Below are positions 26,624 to 34,332 of a DNA stretch of 64,000 nucleotides, in pieces. The notes under the pieces were generated by a model. It was not told the origin of the DNA and made no database searches. It worked only from the letters and a program-made list of their open reading frames with translations. The position numbers and the translations under genes were made by a program. Positions within the stretch are counted from its first letter, which is position 1; every line of letters starts with the position of its first letter. Source of the stretch: Robiginitomaculum sp. (GTDB taxonomy: Bacteria; Pseudomonadota; Alphaproteobacteria; Caulobacterales; Maricaulaceae). The stretch spans positions 842,499 to 906,498 of the forward strand of contig JAJFFT010000004.1 in the NCBI GenBank assembly GCA_021776525.1, read 5' to 3'.

Positions 26624-27361
26624 ATGAAAAAACATACCTTCAGTCTTGTTCTGGCAACGGCCTTACTTTTGGGTGGCTGTTCTGCCTTGCCGTTCGGTCA
26701 TAAAGATAAAATGCGTGCTGCGCCCCGCGCTTCGGCAGATGTTGATCCGGGATTGAAAATCGCCGTTGATGTGGTGATGTCGCGCTTGCGTGATGCAGAA
26801 CAGAGCGATTTACGTCAGGTTTCTGAGGCTGCGCCTGAAATATTCCAGTTGGCGGCGGCGCTGATGCCTCCTGCACAACGCGGGGGCAGGGGAAGCAAGC
26901 GGGCGCACTACACCAGCAGCTTTGAACAACCCAATACTTTGGGCGATATCCAACGCCGCAGCAAAGGCGCAAGCTTTGCTGCCAATACGTTGGGTGCCGC
27001 GATGAATGGCGCACAGGTCCATCGCGCCTCGTACAATGCGCACACAGCCCAGGATATTACGCCTGCACCGTCATTGAGTAATGCGCGCAGTTTGATGCAT
27101 GCAATTCATTTGGGCAGTTATCGTACCGCCGCGCGTGCTTATAAAGGCTATGCACAAATCAAATCGCAAACCAACGGGGCGCTGGCCGGACTGGACCCAC
27201 GAGTTGAGCGCGTTGATCTGGGGCCTCAAAAAGGTATTTATGAGCGCCTTAAAGCCGGACCTTTTGCCAGCCGTGCCGAAGCGCAGGCCAAATGCACACA
27301 AATCCGCGCCACTGGCGTATATTGCGCCCCGGCGGATTTTACGGGCCGGGCTCCGGGCTGA
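26624..27361 (+). CDS. SPOR-domain lipoprotein
   Basis: About 245 residues. MKKHTFSLVLATALLLGGC is a canonical lipoprotein signal with the lipobox LGGC. A long, Ala- and Gln-rich linker follows. The last 75 residues form a SPOR domain (MHAIHLGSYRTAARAYKGYAQ; KGIYERLKAGPFASRAEAQAKC), which binds denuded peptidoglycan at the septum. The start at 26624 is chosen because the signal begins there; the frame opens at 26603. It lies close to mipZ and a SPOR-containing carboxypeptidase, suggesting a division or peptidoglycan theme. Confidence 0.8.
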   Translation: MKKHTFSLVLATALLLGGCSALPFGHKDKMRAAPRASADVDPGLKIAVDVVMSRLRDAEQSDLRQVSEAAPEIFQLAAALMPPAQRGGRGSKRAHYTSSFEQPNTLGDIQRRSKGASFAANTLGAAMNGAQVHRASYNAHTAQDITPAPSLSNARSLMHAIHLGSYRTAARAYKGYAQIKSQTNGALAGLDPRVERVDLGPQKGIYERLKAGPFASRAEAQAKCTQIRATGVYCAPADFTGRAPG

Positions 27362-27373
27362 ACTCAGCCTCTG

Positions 27374-28099
27374 TTACGGTTTGATTTCCTGAATATCGAA
27401 AACCTGATTCTCAAACTCACCTGAACCCAGATAGCTGATAAAGCTGGTCCCGGGCGTTGAATGTTCCAGCGGGATTTCATAGCGCACATCTTGTTTGTCA
27501 GCATAAAGCGTAATGTTGCCAAGTTCACCCAGCGTACGGCCACGCTCATCACTGATCACCAGCTTGCCATATGGTGTTGCTCCGCCATGACGGAACAGGG
27601 TCACAAACACGCTTTGCGGCCCGGCGCGACGCACTTCGGTGATCTGCACAGTCATAGGCATGTATTTGGCGCGCACAAACACTGGTAAAGACAGGCCCCA
27701 ACGCGGGCCCTTGCCGTTGACCCGGTCTGCATCAATGCGGATGTGCGTTAATTGTTCGCTCTTGATCGGGTTTTCCGGTGGCAGCACAACATATACAGCG
27801 CGGGTTTCATCAGGCTTCAGAGTGAAAGCGTTGGGCCACATTTGTAAACCGGCTATCGGCACCGTCGCCGGTCCGTAAGGGGCAGGGTATAACAGGCCGT
27901 CATTGCCCTGGGCAATGGCCGTCCACCCAGTGGAAATTGTTAGGGTGTGATGACCGCTATTATGGACTTGAATCTCTCCGGCACGGACCTCTTGGGTCAG
28001 GACCAGACGCGATGGATTGGTGGTCACATCGGTTAATCCAGTACGTGCAAAGAGCAAAACCGCAGCCAGACAGAGTGTAAATCCGGTGAAGTAGCGCAT
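27374..28099 (-). CDS. PapD-like periplasmic pilus chaperone
   Basis: 241 residues with a signal peptide (RYFTGFTLCLAAVLLFARTG). Two immunoglobulin-like domains follow: SRLVLTQEVRAGEIQVHNSG as the first strand, then NAFTLKPDETRAVYVVLPP, the subunit-capping strand of PapD-type chaperones. The second domain starts after FVRAKY. No usher or fimbrial subunit gene is adjacent, so its client is unknown. GAGG lies 6 bases before the ATG at 28099, which makes this the start. The frame stays open to 28555, but that part is antisense to mipZ. Confidence 0.75.
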   Translation of the reverse strand: MRYFTGFTLCLAAVLLFARTGLTDVTTNPSRLVLTQEVRAGEIQVHNSGHHTLTISTGWTAIAQGNDGLLYPAPYGPATVPIAGLQMWPNAFTLKPDETRAVYVVLPPENPIKSEQLTHIRIDADRVNGKGPRWGLSLPVFVRAKYMPMTVQITEVRRAGPQSVFVTLFRHGGATPYGKLVISDERGRTLGELGNITLYADKQDVRYEIPLEHSTPGTSFISYLGSGEFENQVFDIQEIKP

Positions 28100-28135
28100 A
28101 ATTGCCTCACGAAGAATGATTCGGACCAGATCATC

Positions 28136-29014
28136 ATGCAAACCGTATTGAATGAAGATACCGTTGAGAATCCATCCGGGACAGATGAAAAATCTGTGCA
28201 CATCATTGTGGTTGGCAATGAAAAGGGCGGGGCAGGAAAGTCTACTGTGGCGGTGCATCTGGCACTGGCACTGATGCGTATGGATCAACAGGTTGGGGTG
28301 ATTGATCTGGATACCCGCCAACGCACATTTACCCGTTATATGGAAAACCGTGCCCACTGGGCAGAGGCACAGAACCTGCACCTGGCCATGCCGCATATTG
28401 CCCCTGTTGCGGCGGGAACGGCACGTGATCTTGATAGCCGCGACGAGGAAGAAACCCAAAACTGGCGCACAGCACTGGCCAGTCTGACCCCGTCGTGCAG
28501 CTTTATTGTTGTGGATGCGCCGGGCAGCGATACCTATTTGTCTCGTCTGGCCCACGGGGATGCCGACACGATCCTGACGCCCATCAATGACAGCTTTGTG
28601 GATTTTGACCTGCTGGCCAAAACCGCCAATGGCGATTTGTCCCGTGCCAAGCCAAGCCTTTACAGCGAAATGGTCTGGACGGCCCGCAAGAATAAGGCCC
28701 TACGGACCCGCAAGAGCATTGACTGGGTGGTCATGCGCAATCGGATGAGCATGATCAATGCCCGCAATAAACAGCGTGTCGGCGAAGGGCTGGATACATT
28801 ATCAAAACGCCTTGGTTTTCGTCTGGCTCCGGGCTTTGGCGAGCGTGTCATCTATCGCGAATTATTCCCCTCTGGCCTGACGCTTCTTGATCTCACAGAT
28901 CAGGGCAGCGCCATTCAGTTTTCCATGAGCCATGTTGCGGCGCGTCAGGAATTACGGGATTTATTGATCGTCTTAAAGCTTAAGGCCTTACAAGGTGCGG
29001 CATTCTCATTCTGA
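28136..29014 (+). CDS. mipZ: MipZ, ParA-family division-site positioning ATPase
   Basis: 292 residues. The Walker A segment VHIIVVGNEKGGAGKSTVAVH (near 21-41) is nearly identical in form to MipZ of Caulobacter. VIDLDTRQRTFTRYMENR, FIVVDAPGSDTYLSR, TPINDSFVDFDLL and WVVMRNRMS follow, all family-typical. MipZ forms a polar gradient through ParB and inhibits FtsZ polymerisation away from midcell. It is an alphaproteobacterial marker. It is divergent from the PapD-like chaperone gene and converges with the carboxypeptidase gene, the two 3' ends overlapping by 9 bp. Confidence 0.95.
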   Translation: MQTVLNEDTVENPSGTDEKSVHIIVVGNEKGGAGKSTVAVHLALALMRMDQQVGVIDLDTRQRTFTRYMENRAHWAEAQNLHLAMPHIAPVAAGTARDLDSRDEEETQNWRTALASLTPSCSFIVVDAPGSDTYLSRLAHGDADTILTPINDSFVDFDLLAKTANGDLSRAKPSLYSEMVWTARKNKALRTRKSIDWVVMRNRMSMINARNKQRVGEGLDTLSKRLGFRLAPGFGERVIYRELFPSGLTLLDLTDQGSAIQFSMSHVAARQELRDLLIVLKLKALQGAAFSF

Positions 29015-30286
29015 AAGCGTATGCGGCGGCAGAGCGAAACAGGATTGGCCAACAGTATTGAGCTGGGCACAGACTTGGCGGGCGTCAACAGATGTCAGCC
29101 CTAAAAACCGGGCCCGGTAAAGCGGCGTGCCATTGCGCTGCCCCTCAGTGATATGCCCCTCATTTCCAGTCAGGTGGTCTACGGTTATGTCTTTGATGTG
29201 ATGTAGTCTTTTTTGGGCTTTGGCCTGAGAGGAGAACGCCCCGACCTGTACGCCCCAGGTGCCGCTCGGCATGGCCATGCTGACGGTCTGGATTTTGGCG
29301 GGCCGTGTGGCCGGAGCAATTGGCAATGGCCGTGTTTCTATGGTGTCGTCAATGACAATCTGAACGCCGCGCCGTTCGGCGCCGCCCTGACTGGTTTCAC
29401 CGGGCAGTCCGGCAAAGAGCACAGGCGTCTGATCGTCCAGATCTGCCGGGGGCGGTGTAGTGGGGGATTGAGTGCTGGTGGCGCGACGATCCAGTTCTTC
29501 AAAGGCGCGTTCCAGTAATGTTGTGGCATACGAATCGCGTTTGGCCCCGCTTGCCCCGCCAAAGACCACCACGATCAGGCGCTCGCCATCGCGCTCGGCG
29601 GTGACGGCAATGTTATAGCCAGAGGCATTGGTGAAGCCTGTTTTTAAGCCATCAACGCCTTCAACACGGCCCAACAATGTGTTGTGGTTGTTGTGGCTGC
29701 GGTTATTCCAGACCAGCTTGCTCAGCGAAAAATAGCGATAAAATTGCGGAAAATCATGGTGGATGCGATATGCCAATACGGCCATATCCCGCGCCGTCAT
29801 CACCTGACGGGTGTCGGGCAGGCCAGACGCATTAACAAACCGGCTGTTTGTCATGCCCAGCGCGCGCGCTTTTTGGGTCATTTGTGTCGCAAATTTGGTT
29901 TCTCCGCCGCCCAGGCGCTCTGCCAGAACAACGGCGACATCATTGGCGCTTTTGGTCACCATGGCACGGACGGCATCTTCAACGCTGATGGTGGCATTGG
30001 CTTTCAGGCCCAAACGGCTGGGGCGGGCGCGGGCAGCCTTGGGCGAGACCCGTAATGGATCATCCCAGCCCAGTTCACCGGCGGTGATGGCGTCGAACAC
30101 CATATAGAGGGTCATTACCTTGGTCAGCGATGCTGGGTGGCGCAGTTCGCTTGCATGGCGGGCGTGCAATACTTCTCCAGTGGCCTCAACCACCGCAATG
30201 GCTGCAAAGCGCTCTGGCGGCGTTTTCGCCACGGCTGTTGAGGCCAGGGTCAAAATGACCAGTATGGTTTGCACCAGTGTGCGCAT
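29006..30286 (-). CDS. D-alanyl-D-alanine carboxypeptidase (PBP5/6, DacA type) with C-terminal SPOR domain
   Basis: About 426 residues with a signal peptide. The penicillin-binding domain has the three active-site motifs SLTK (Ser53/Lys56), SAN (113-115) and KTG (215-217). It trims the terminal D-Ala from peptidoglycan stem peptides. After a linker a SPOR domain (from about 350, TWGVQVGAFSSQAKAQKRL) should target it to denuded glycans at the septum. The usual amphipathic C-terminal anchor of PBP5 is replaced by SPOR, a layout common in Alphaproteobacteria. The start is at 30286 (MRTLVQ); the frame opens at 30304. It converges with mipZ. Confidence 0.92.
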   Translation of the reverse strand: MRTLVQTILVILTLASTAVAKTPPERFAAIAVVEATGEVLHARHASELRHPASLTKVMTLYMVFDAITAGELGWDDPLRVSPKAARARPSRLGLKANATISVEDAVRAMVTKSANDVAVVLAERLGGGETKFATQMTQKARALGMTNSRFVNASGLPDTRQVMTARDMAVLAYRIHHDFPQFYRYFSLSKLVWNNRSHNNHNTLLGRVEGVDGLKTGFTNASGYNIAVTAERDGERLIVVVFGGASGAKRDSYATTLLERAFEELDRRATSTQSPTTPPPADLDDQTPVLFAGLPGETSQGGAERRGVQIVIDDTIETRPLPIAPATRPAKIQTVSMAMPSGTWGVQVGAFSSQAKAQKRLHHIKDITVDHLTGNEGHITEGQRNGTPLYRARFLGLTSVDARQVCAQLNTVGQSCFALPPHTLSE

Positions 30287-30359
30287 GGGCAGTGTCTCTT
30301 GCATTATTGAACGTGCAAAACCTAACCCGGCGACCTTTCCAAGGCGTAAAAATTAGAAA

Positions 30360-30409
30360 ATTGTGCATCGCACAATAAACTTGACGCAAGTGCGAAGTAA
30401 CCTTATTTT
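30360..30409 (+). promoter_or_regulatory. Phasin promoter with two operator-like dyads
   Basis: ATTGTGC-ATC-GCACAAT (30360-30376) is a perfect 7-bp inverted repeat with a TGC-N3-GCA core. Immediately downstream TTGACG (30381-30386), a 17-base spacer and TATTTT (30404-30409) form a plausible sigma-70 promoter. A second small dyad, CGCA-AG-TGCG (30385-30394), overlaps the -35 edge. TGC-N3-GCA sites are what PhaR-type PHA regulators are known to bind ahead of phasin genes. No phaR gene is in the window, so this is inference from sequence form and target. Confidence 0.55.
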
Positions 30410-30488
30410 GTGCTGGTAATTTCGGGCGCTTATTATTGCCCATAACATGTGCTGCAAAAGCCAAGCGCAACACCATCAGGAATACGAA

Positions 30489-30902
30489 ATGACAAGCCAA
30501 ACCAAAACCAAAAAAGCCAAAACAGATGCCTTTGAGGATACGATGAACACTGCCGTGCGTACGGCGGGCGAATTCGGCGATCACCTGAAAGCCAACACTG
30601 ATGCGGTTATGGAAAGCCTGACCATTGCCGGACAAGGCGTCGAGGCCATCAATGCTGAAATGTCTATGTATGCAAAAACCAGTCTGGAAAATGGTGTTGC
30701 AACGGCTCAGGCACTTGCCGGTGCCAAGAGCGTACAGGACATGGTTGAGTTGCAGGCCGATTATGCAAAATCTGCCATGGAAGCATATCTGTCAGGTTTG
30801 ACGACTTTGACGGCCATGAGCACTGAATTGTTTAAAAGCGCCACCAAGCCGATCAATGATCGTGCTCAGGATGGCATTAAGCTGGTGCAGGGCATACGCT
30901 AA
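30489..30902 (+). CDS. Phasin family protein (second phasin)
   Basis: 137 residues, almost wholly helical and amphipathic. The middle (AGEFGDHLKANTDAVMESLTIAGQGVEAIN, about 25-55) and VQDMVELQADYAKSAMEAY show the phasin_2 pattern. It should coat PHA granules. The short Lys-rich start lacks the long basic tail of PhaF. The ATG at 30489 has AGGAA upstream; the frame opens at 30447. It has its own promoter and terminator and lies 17 kb from the phaF-phaZ cluster, so it is separately regulated. Confidence 0.82.
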   Translation: MTSQTKTKKAKTDAFEDTMNTAVRTAGEFGDHLKANTDAVMESLTIAGQGVEAINAEMSMYAKTSLENGVATAQALAGAKSVQDMVELQADYAKSAMEAYLSGLTTLTAMSTELFKSATKPINDRAQDGIKLVQGIR

Positions 30903-30926
30903 GCCTATCAGCTTTTAATCTACGAA

Positions 30927-30956
30927 GGCCCGGTGCGTTTGTACCGGGCTTTTTTA
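30927..30956 (+). terminator. Intrinsic terminator of the second phasin gene
   Basis: GCCCGGT (30928-30934) pairs perfectly with ACCGGGC (30943-30949), with an 8-base loop, and six T follow. It lies 25 bp after the phasin stop and overlaps the last codons of the convergent dprA gene by a few bases. Confidence 0.85.
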
Positions 30957-32072
30957 TTTGGCCAGTGCCACCATGCCGCCGGGCAGGCTGGTCATTTGGC
31001 CGGCCAACTCCAATTCCAACAGGGCCGCGGCGCATACCGCCGTGGGCAGGGCGCTGATCCGGATCAATTCATCGCGCGGCACAGGGCTGGGGCTCAGCAA
31101 TTGCAACAGTATTGGCCGGGCCTCGTCGACGTCATGATCATCGGGCGGCGTATTTTGGGGGGCAGCGAACAGATCGTCTTGTTCGTCCAGCTGTGCCGGG
31201 CGCCGACCCGCCAGCGCGTCGGCAACATCTTGCGCTGTTTCGGCCAATAACGCCCCGGATTTAATCAATCCATTGGTGCCTTTACAGCGCGGGTCTAGCG
31301 GTGAGCCTGGCGTGGCCATGACTTCGCGTCCTTGTTCCAGCGCATAGCGGGCAGTAATCAGCGAGCCTGAACGCACCGCAGCCTCGATCACCAATACGCC
31401 AAGTGCCAAACCGGAAATAATCCGGTTGCGCCGCGGAAAGTCGCGGGCATTGACCCGGTGGCCCAGACGTCGTTCAGAAACAACGGCCCCGTGGCGCATA
31501 ATCTCTTCGCGAAGATCTGCATGTTCTGGTGGGTAAATATGGTCTACACCGCCCGCCACCACGGCAATTGTACCGCTTTGCAAGGCGCCATGATGTGCCG
31601 CGCCATCTATACCGCGCGCCAGGCCTGAGACGACGATAAAGCCCAAATCACCCAGCTCAGCGGCCATCTGGCGGGCCATGCGCATCCCCGTGGCCGAGGC
31701 ATTGCGTGCACCGACCATGGCGCAGGCCGGTTTGGCCAGCAGGCTGACATCACCCAGAACGGAAAGCACGGGCGGCGGTGGATCAAGGGCTGCAAGCGCC
31801 TGCGGAAAATCTGGATCACACGCGGGCAGAAGTACACCGCCTAAATTCTCTAGTGCCTCAATCTCATGTTCGGCCATGTCCAGTGTCGGAATTTTCAAAG
31901 GATCAACGCGGCCACCGCGCCGGGCCAGTTCAGGCAGCGCAGCCAGCGCACTTTGCGGGTCACCAATGCGATTGATCAGGCCGCGAAAGGCCACGGGGCC
32001 AACCTGTGGGGTTCGTGCCAGACAGAGCCAGGCAGCCAGTGCGCGCGGTCCAAGCGATTGGCGTGTGGTCAT
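30954..32072 (-). CDS. dprA: DNA processing protein DprA
   Basis: About 372 residues. The central Rossmann-like DNA-protecting domain shows CAMVGARNASATG, VVSGLARGIDGAAHHGAL, VVAGGVDHIYPPEH, FPRRNRIISGLALGVLVIEAA and SGSLITARYALEQGREVMATPGSP. A C-terminal winged-helix-like domain follows. DprA loads RecA onto incoming single-stranded DNA in natural transformation, though it is also kept by many bacteria not known to be competent. The ATG at 32072 overlaps the plsY stop by four bases, and the frame open to 32168 is antisense to nothing essential but lies within plsY. Confidence 0.93.
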   Translation of the reverse strand: MTTRQSLGPRALAAWLCLARTPQVGPVAFRGLINRIGDPQSALAALPELARRGGRVDPLKIPTLDMAEHEIEALENLGGVLLPACDPDFPQALAALDPPPPVLSVLGDVSLLAKPACAMVGARNASATGMRMARQMAAELGDLGFIVVSGLARGIDGAAHHGALQSGTIAVVAGGVDHIYPPEHADLREEIMRHGAVVSERRLGHRVNARDFPRRNRIISGLALGVLVIEAAVRSGSLITARYALEQGREVMATPGSPLDPRCKGTNGLIKSGALLAETAQDVADALAGRRPAQLDEQDDLFAAPQNTPPDDHDVDEARPILLQLLSPSPVPRDELIRISALPTAVCAAALLELELAGQMTSLPGGMVALAK

Positions 32073-32665
32073 TCTTTCTTGTCGCCAAAACGCGGTTCGG
32101 TGCCATTCATCATGCGCATAATGTTGGACCAGTGACGGATGCTGACGACCAGCGCCATCAGACCGCAATACATGGCAATGTCAGGACGGCCAAGCAATAG
32201 CGCAATGGCCGGGGCGCTGTTGACCGCCAAGAGAGCCGCCATAGACGAAATCCGCACCAGCGCAGCAGTCAGCAGCCAAATGGCGGCACAGGCCACGCCC
32301 AACGGCCACAGGGCCACAAACACACCGCCAAAAAATGTGGCGACGCCTTTGCCACCTCGAAAACCCAGCCAGACCGGATAGCAGTGGCCCAACAGCGCCG
32401 CCGCCGCCGCAACAAGCCCCATATAGGGGTGCATGTAATGGCTGGCTAAAACATAGGCCGCCGCAGATTTACCGCCGTCCAGAACCAGTGTCGCCAGCGC
32501 CAGATCTTTGCGCCCGGTGCGTAAAACATTGGTTGCGCCAATATTGCCTGAGCCGATGTTACGAACATCACCCATGCCAAACCAGCGCGACAGCAACACG
32601 CCAAACGGAATGGAGCCAAGCAAATATCCGCCGCTCAAGGCAATGAAAAGCAATATAGAGGTCAT
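32069..32665 (-). CDS. plsY: Acyl-phosphate:glycerol-3-phosphate acyltransferase PlsY
   Basis: About 198 residues and five or so membrane helices. The three conserved PlsY motifs are visible: SIPFGVLLSRW, the glycine-rich GSGNIGATNVLRTGRK, and GHCYPVWLGFRGGKGVATFFG. It makes lysophosphatidic acid, the first step in phospholipid synthesis, from acyl-phosphate. The start is placed at 32665, because the first helix begins there; the frame opens at 32770. The dprA overlap (ATGA) indicates one transcript, plsY-dprA, a common arrangement. Confidence 0.94.
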   Translation of the reverse strand: MTSILLFIALSGGYLLGSIPFGVLLSRWFGMGDVRNIGSGNIGATNVLRTGRKDLALATLVLDGGKSAAAYVLASHYMHPYMGLVAAAAALLGHCYPVWLGFRGGKGVATFFGGVFVALWPLGVACAAIWLLTAALVRISSMAALLAVNSAPAIALLLGRPDIAMYCGLMALVVSIRHWSNIMRMMNGTEPRFGDKKE

Positions 32666-32723
32666 AAAGGGCCTGTTGTGTTTTCTGTTCAGGCTTGACC
32701 ATAAAGGCAAGTCCGGCGCTCCG

Positions 32724-34283
32724 CTAGGGCGTGCGCACCGCAACACTGGTTGCACCGCGAAGATCGCCACTGCTGTCCACCAGACGCAGGGTCAGGCGGT
32801 GCAAGGCTGGATCAAAGGTGATCGGGCCCGTTGCCGTCACAAAGACCGCATAAAAAACGGTCTGGTTGTTGGTGATAACAGATTGGACGCTTGTGGATGC
32901 CGGTGCCAGGCAGGCCCCGGTTTCATCTGTCATGCACAAAGTAATGGCCAGGGGCAGGGCCGCACCGTCGTCGCTAACATTTGCAGTAATGGTGCCACTC
33001 TGCCCGATATTGATGGCCGACGCGGTGAAAAAATGACTGCCGGAATTGGATGGCAAATGCACAATGCCGTCATTGCTGGTGGTGGCCAGATTGGCAATCA
33101 GATCCGCTGATCCCCCTGTCGCGTTTGGGGAGAGGTGCACCGTATTGGTCCCCAAAAGATGCGCCGCCGGAACGGTATTGGCGCAATCAAATACCAGATA
33201 AATATCCGTGCCGGTGATCAGGGCATTGTCCGGGGTGATGCTGAGCACAAAGCTCTGGCTTTGGCCGGGTTGTATGTTGACCGGCATATCTGGTGTGCCG
33301 GTCGGGGCATTGGTGGCGGGGTTGGTGGTTTGATAGCTTAGGGTGGCTGCAAGCCCGGCAGGCAGAGCGATGGAACAGTTTTCGGCGGTTTGTGTCGTGT
33401 GTGCATTGATGATGCTGGCAAATACCGTCACGGCTTGATCTGCGGCGAAACTGCGCGCCACCGGCAGGGTTGATGCGGCGATAGACGAATCGGCCGGGCA
33501 AAACCGTGCCCATTCATGCAGGTCACGTTCTTTGAGAATGGCCGAGAAGCCACGGGCTTTGGCAGGGCCGCATATCCCCGACAATGTCGAGTTGTTATCC
33601 GTGTATTCAGCCTGCAATACCGCTTTGCCTGCGGCAATGAACGGGTTGAGGTCGGCGCACCAACCCTGATCATCACAGTCTTCGGTCAAGGCCCAGTCAA
33701 AATCACCAACCAGTTCTGCCACCTGGCCATTGTCGTTTTTCAACCCTATTGAGAGGCCACGGCTGTGGGCCTGTTCCGCCAGCCAGCGGTTAAACGTCAA
33801 TTGATCAGCCGCGGTTAACGCAAAGCCGGTGTTTTCTTCAAAGCCAGCGATATTGTCCGGCTCTATGCCGTCAAAACCCTTGGCGGCACAATCATCAAAG
33901 CGGGCTAGAAGAATGGGTCCAAGAAGGTCGATACGGCGAATATCCACCCATTTTTCGCCGGCCCAACCATCATAGTTTTTGCCTTTAAGGGCGGCGGCAT
34001 AACTGGATGCATCGGGTCGCCAGCTTTCCCATGAACCAACACTGATATAGCAAATGACGCGCTTGCCCTGTGCATGCAACATCGCCACGGTTTGGGCACT
34101 GGTTTCTTGTTGGTCAATATCGATAATGTCGACCGGGCGGGTGAAATCAAAAGGTTCAGAAAGTTGCCAGTCCCAGCTTTGGCTGGGGGGCGGCACCCAA
34201 ATGCTCTGCGCCCGCACTGGAACGGCGTGCACCGCCAAGCCGCAAACCAATACAAAGCACAGTAAAATTGACCAGTGTTTCAT
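32724..34283 (-). CDS. Secreted GH114-like (endo-alpha-1,4-polygalactosaminidase-type) protein with extra C-terminal domains
   Basis: About 519 residues with a signal peptide ending near VRAQS. The first half is a TIM-barrel of the GH114/TM1410 group: WDWQLSEPFDF, VICYISVGSWESWRPD, WVDIRRIDLLGPILLARFDDC and GFDGIEPDNIAGFEENTGF. Such domains cleave galactosaminoglycan-type exopolysaccharides. The second half (about 290-519) looks like one or two beta-sandwich modules, rich in Thr, Asn and Ala, of unknown role. The ATG at 34283 begins a good signal peptide. The frame is open upstream into pckA, which is not coding for this protein. Confidence 0.72.
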   Translation of the reverse strand: MKHWSILLCFVLVCGLAVHAVPVRAQSIWVPPPSQSWDWQLSEPFDFTRPVDIIDIDQQETSAQTVAMLHAQGKRVICYISVGSWESWRPDASSYAAALKGKNYDGWAGEKWVDIRRIDLLGPILLARFDDCAAKGFDGIEPDNIAGFEENTGFALTAADQLTFNRWLAEQAHSRGLSIGLKNDNGQVAELVGDFDWALTEDCDDQGWCADLNPFIAAGKAVLQAEYTDNNSTLSGICGPAKARGFSAILKERDLHEWARFCPADSSIAASTLPVARSFAADQAVTVFASIINAHTTQTAENCSIALPAGLAATLSYQTTNPATNAPTGTPDMPVNIQPGQSQSFVLSITPDNALITGTDIYLVFDCANTVPAAHLLGTNTVHLSPNATGGSADLIANLATTSNDGIVHLPSNSGSHFFTASAINIGQSGTITANVSDDGAALPLAITLCMTDETGACLAPASTSVQSVITNNQTVFYAVFVTATGPITFDPALHRLTLRLVDSSGDLRGATSVAVRTP

Positions 34284-34332
34284 CTGCACCAGCCTAGCCA
34301 ATAATGTGTTGAGATTTTGGCCAGGCCGCAAA

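Noticed and set aside
28100..28555. N-terminal extension of the PapD-like chaperone frame
   Set aside because: The extension is antisense to mipZ. The ATG at 28099 has a good ribosome site and begins a signal peptide.
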